From assembly GCF_001039475.1 (NCBI RefSeq), contig NZ_LELK01000004.1, forward strand, positions 1,081,675 to 1,145,674: a stretch of DNA of 64,000 nt, read 5' to 3'. The notes under the pieces are model-generated. The model was not told the origin of the DNA, did no database searches, and worked only from the letters and a program-made list of their open reading frames with translations. Origin of the DNA: Guptibacillus hwajinpoensis (lineage in GTDB: Bacteria > Bacillota > Bacilli > Bacillales > Guptibacillaceae). Below, piece after piece: positions 61,750-64,000 of this stretch (position 1 is its first letter; each line of letters begins with the position of its first letter). The position numbers were made by a program, and so were the translations under genes.

Positions 61750-61777
61750 AAAAAAAGCACCCGCTAAGGTGCTTTTC
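61750..61777 (-). terminator. Terminator of pckA
   Basis: AAAAAAGCACC / GGTGCTTTTC; minus-strand tail is TTTTTTTG. Confidence 0.85.
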
Positions 61778-61786
61778 ACAAGTGAA

Positions 61787-63370
61787 TTAAATGTTAGGTC
61801 CTGCTTGCTTAATTTCTTTCGATACATTAGTAAACTTCTCGAAGTTCTTTACGAATTGAGTAGCTAGTTCTTTTGCCTTTATGTCGTAACTTTCTTGATT
61901 TTCCCAAGTTTGTTTTGGTTGCAAGACTTGAGCTGGAACACCAGGGCAATGCGATGGAATATGCAAACCGAAGATTGGATCTGTTTCAGTTTCAATACGA
62001 TCTAGCTCGCCGTTTAACGCAGCTTGAATCATCGCTCTTGTGTAAGATAATTTCATACGCTCACCAACACCATAGCCCCCACCAGACCAACCAGTGTTAA
62101 CAAGGAATACCTGTACATCGTGCTCCATGATTTTCTCGCCCAGCATCTCAGCATAGCGATGGGCAGGTAAAGGAAGGAATGGAGCTCCAAAGCAAGTAGA
62201 GAAGGTTGCTTCAGGTGATGTTACGCCACGTTCAGTTCCTGCTAGTTTACTTGTGTATCCTGAAAGAAAATGGAACATCGCCTGTTCTTTCGTCAGCTTA
62301 CTGATTGGAGGAAGTACGCCAAATGCATCAGCTGTTAAGAAAATGATCGTGTTAGGATGCCCAGCAACACTAGGAATTGCGATATTCGGAATTGCATCAA
62401 TAGGGTAGGCAGCACGCGTGTTTTCGGTTAAACTCGTATTATCATAGTCCGGTTCACGTGTTTCTTCTTTCATCATGACATTTTCAAGGACGGTTCCAAA
62501 TCGAATAGCATCCCATATTTGTGGTTCTTTATCTTTCGAAAGATTAATGCATTTTGCGTAACAACCGCCTTCAATATTAAACACGCCATTCATGGACCAA
62601 CCATGCTCATCATCGCCAATGAGAGAACGATGGGCATCAGCTGAAAGCGTTGTCTTTCCAGTGCCGGATAAACCGAAAAACAAAGCAACATCGCCCTCTT
62701 TTCCAACGTTGGCAGAGCAGTGCATAGATAGAATGTTTCGCTCTGGAAGAATGTAATTCATAACGGTGAAAATCGATTTCTTAATTTCACCAGCGTATTC
62801 TGTTCCACCAATAAGAACGGTGCGCTTCTCAAAAGAGATAATGATAAACGTTTCTGAATTAGTACCATCTACTTCTGGATCTGCTTGGAAGCCAGGCGCA
62901 GAGATGACAGTGAATTCAGCTTCATGTTCTTTAAGTTCTGTTTCATTAGGACGGATGAATAGCTGGTGTGCGAATAGGTTATGCCATGCATATTCATTAA
63001 TAACTTGGATAGGAAGTCTAGAAGACTGGTCAGCTCCAGCGAATCCTTTAAATACATAAAGATCTTTTTTCTCACCGAGATAATTCAGTACTTTTGTGTA
63101 AAGGTTTTCAAAACTTTTCTCGGAAATAGGCTGGTTTGTTTTCCAATTAATCTTATCTTTAACGGAGTCTTCATTAACAATGAACTTGTCCGCGGGAGAA
63201 CGTCCAGTGTATTTTCCGGTTTCAACACGAAGTGCACCTGTCGAAGACAAAGTTCCTTCGTTTTTAAAAAGAGAATGCTCTGTAAGTTCAGAGACTGATA
63301 AATTCACATGTGGATTGTTCTTATTTAAAGTCTCATCCAATAACGGTGAGGAGAAGGAAGCTGTTTTCAT
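61787..63370 (-). CDS. pckA: Phosphoenolpyruvate carboxykinase (ATP)
   Basis: Gluconeogenic enzyme converting oxaloacetate and ATP to PEP, CO2 and ADP. It has 527 residues, the family length. Visible are RSPADKFIV, the kinase-1a loop [52 protein letters not shown] and [33 protein letters not shown] precedes ATG. In B. subtilis pckA is repressed by CcpN on glucose; a TATACT -10-like hexamer lies about 75 bases upstream, but I do not claim an operator. Confidence 0.97.
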   Translation of the reverse strand: MKTASFSSPLLDETLNKNNPHVNLSVSELTEHSLFKNEGTLSSTGALRVETGKYTGRSPADKFIVNEDSVKDKINWKTNQPISEKSFENLYTKVLNYLGEKKDLYVFKGFAGADQSSRLPIQVINEYAWHNLFAHQLFIRPNETELKEHEAEFTVISAPGFQADPEVDGTNSETFIIISFEKRTVLIGGTEYAGEIKKSIFTVMNYILPERNILSMHCSANVGKEGDVALFFGLSGTGKTTLSADAHRSLIGDDEHGWSMNGVFNIEGGCYAKCINLSKDKEPQIWDAIRFGTVLENVMMKEETREPDYDNTSLTENTRAAYPIDAIPNIAIPSVAGHPNTIIFLTADAFGVLPPISKLTKEQAMFHFLSGYTSKLAGTERGVTSPEATFSTCFGAPFLPLPAHRYAEMLGEKIMEHDVQVFLVNTGWSGGGYGVGERMKLSYTRAMIQAALNGELDRIETETDPIFGLHIPSHCPGVPAQVLQPKQTWENQESYDIKAKELATQFVKNFEKFTNVSKEIKQAGPNI

Positions 63371-63499
63371 ACGTTAGACCCATCCTTTTTTGAAGATTTC
63401 GTTTGCTGTCTTATGCTGTCTAAATAATCTCAAAAATAGTATAACACATTTATTTAATTATTCTATACTAATTTACGTATTTTTTGCATAAAAAGAGAA

Positions 63500-63712
63500 A
63501 AAAAGGCTAATACCTATTTAGTTAGGCTCGACTTTAGCCTATTATTAATAGGAAGAGAGTCATATTGGATTGCTTTAGAGGAGAACTAGAAATTGTCGAA
63601 GGTGGAGTTAGCGGTGGGAATCCCCCGGCTGTTTCGCCCAATCGAGTGAGGGTATGAGTGTCGGTTGATTGGACGCAACCATATTACGGATCTGTGGGGC
63701 GGCTTTGTTTTT
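63500..63712. other. Region upstream of pckA leading into repeats
   Basis: Contains the inverted pairs TTAGGCT..AGCCTA and CCTATT..AATAGG near 63505-63552, then GC-rich sequence (TGGGAATCCCCCGGC) of unknown nature. No gene seen. Confidence 0.3.
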
Positions 63713-64000
63713 CGTGAGATCCATCTGCGGTGGGCAGGTCCTTGAGTCGCTTCAGGATTTCATCCGAACACAAAGAACGTGTTCCAGTTCAAGGGCTCCA
63801 ATATCTCCGTTTCTGAACGCTCGTCTCCGCCTTTCGTGTCCAGCTGCAGCGGCCAGACCCTCTGTCACTTCACCCTCCAACTCGAACACAAAGACCGTGT
63901 TCAAGTTGGAGGGCTCCAGTGCCTGCCGCGTCTAAGCGGCCGCTTCCGCTTTTCGTGAGATCCAGCTGCGACTCGCAGAAACTGCGATATTTCACTCTTT
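63713..64000. repeat. Tandem GC-rich hairpin repeats, about 120-base unit, running off the edge
   Basis: At least two full units and the start of a third, each opening TTTCGTG(AGA)TCCAGCTGCG (near 63713, 63833 and 63951). Each holds a hairpin around GAACACAAAGA / GTGTTC; the second is extended by CCTCCAACT / AGTTGGAGG. They resemble a known Bacillus intergenic repeat family. The 88-codon frame across them is not a gene. Confidence 0.75.

Noticed and set aside
63669..63935. 88-codon frame at the right edge
   Set aside because: It runs through tandem non-coding repeats and has a low-complexity Ser/Arg-rich translation.
63371..64000. metK with S-box leader divergent from pckA, as in B. subtilis
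   Set aside because: No metK coding sequence or S-box core appears before the right edge.
1..64000. CRISPR array, tRNA or rRNA genes, complete insertion sequences
   Set aside because: I saw no regularly spaced direct repeats, no tRNA-like CCA-ended cloverleaf, no rRNA sequence and no transposase gene.

Overview
The window reads as ordinary chromosome of a low-to-middle GC, spore-forming member of the Bacillaceae. The evidence is a Spo0F homologue, a YjcZ-type small sporulation protein, a Bacillus-type ESX/type VII secretion operon (yukE-yukD-essB-essC), YtkD, the ytlACD transporter next to pckA, and GGAGG ribosome binding sites throughout. Species cannot be fixed from sequence alone. The frequent TTG/GTG starts and dispersed hairpin repeats recall halotolerant or alkaliphilic Bacillus-like genera, but that is inference.

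Layout. 1-5.4 kb: left-pointing type VII secretion operon, with essC running off the left edge. 5.7-12.2 kb: a TerA-like protein, a DMT transporter, a secreted PG-binding/3D-domain protein with a WalR-like box, two membrane proteins and an Old Yellow Enzyme. 12.5-15.2 kb: proline genes proBA. 15.5-22 kb: membrane proteins, an ECF-like sigma/anti-sigma pair, a stand-alone RSH-type hydrolase and a ytxGH pair. 22.5-31.9 kb: spo0F, a DEAD-box helicase, a small frameshifted gene, an endolysin-like amidase, an SDR, a CapA-like protein, proC and speD. 32-35.7 kb: aldehyde dehydrogenase, PfkB sugar kinase and M42 aminopeptidase. 35.7-40 kb: a bmrBCD-like multidrug ABC exporter operon behind a short leader peptide and a terminator. 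41.6-51.3 kb: menaquinone genes, with a hotdog thioesterase and menA pointing left and menF-menD-menH-menB-menE-menC pointing right. 51.4-57.4 kb: small proteins, two hydrophobic micropeptides, a UvrD-type helicase and repeats. 57.5-63.4 kb: ytkD, a CDF transporter, ytlA-ytlC-ytlD and pckA. 63.5-64 kb: tandem GC-rich repeats running off the right edge.

Together the genes cover proline synthesis (proB, proA, proC), a full chorismate-to-menaquinone set except ubiE/menG and polyprenyl diphosphate synthesis, polyamine synthesis (speD), gluconeogenesis (pckA), secretion and drug export.

The most interesting non-coding content is: (i) a four-segment attenuator candidate in front of bmrCD; (ii) an apparent AUC start codon for speD; (iii) two families of terminal-inverted-repeat, hairpin-rich mobile-like elements, one copy lying inside the bmrCD leader region; (iv) a pair of 22-23 aa hydrophobic micropeptide genes behind a SigB-like promoter; (v) several small genes of 23-53 codons with strong ribosome binding sites. 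I saw no rRNA, tRNA, CRISPR array, prophage block or intact insertion sequence.
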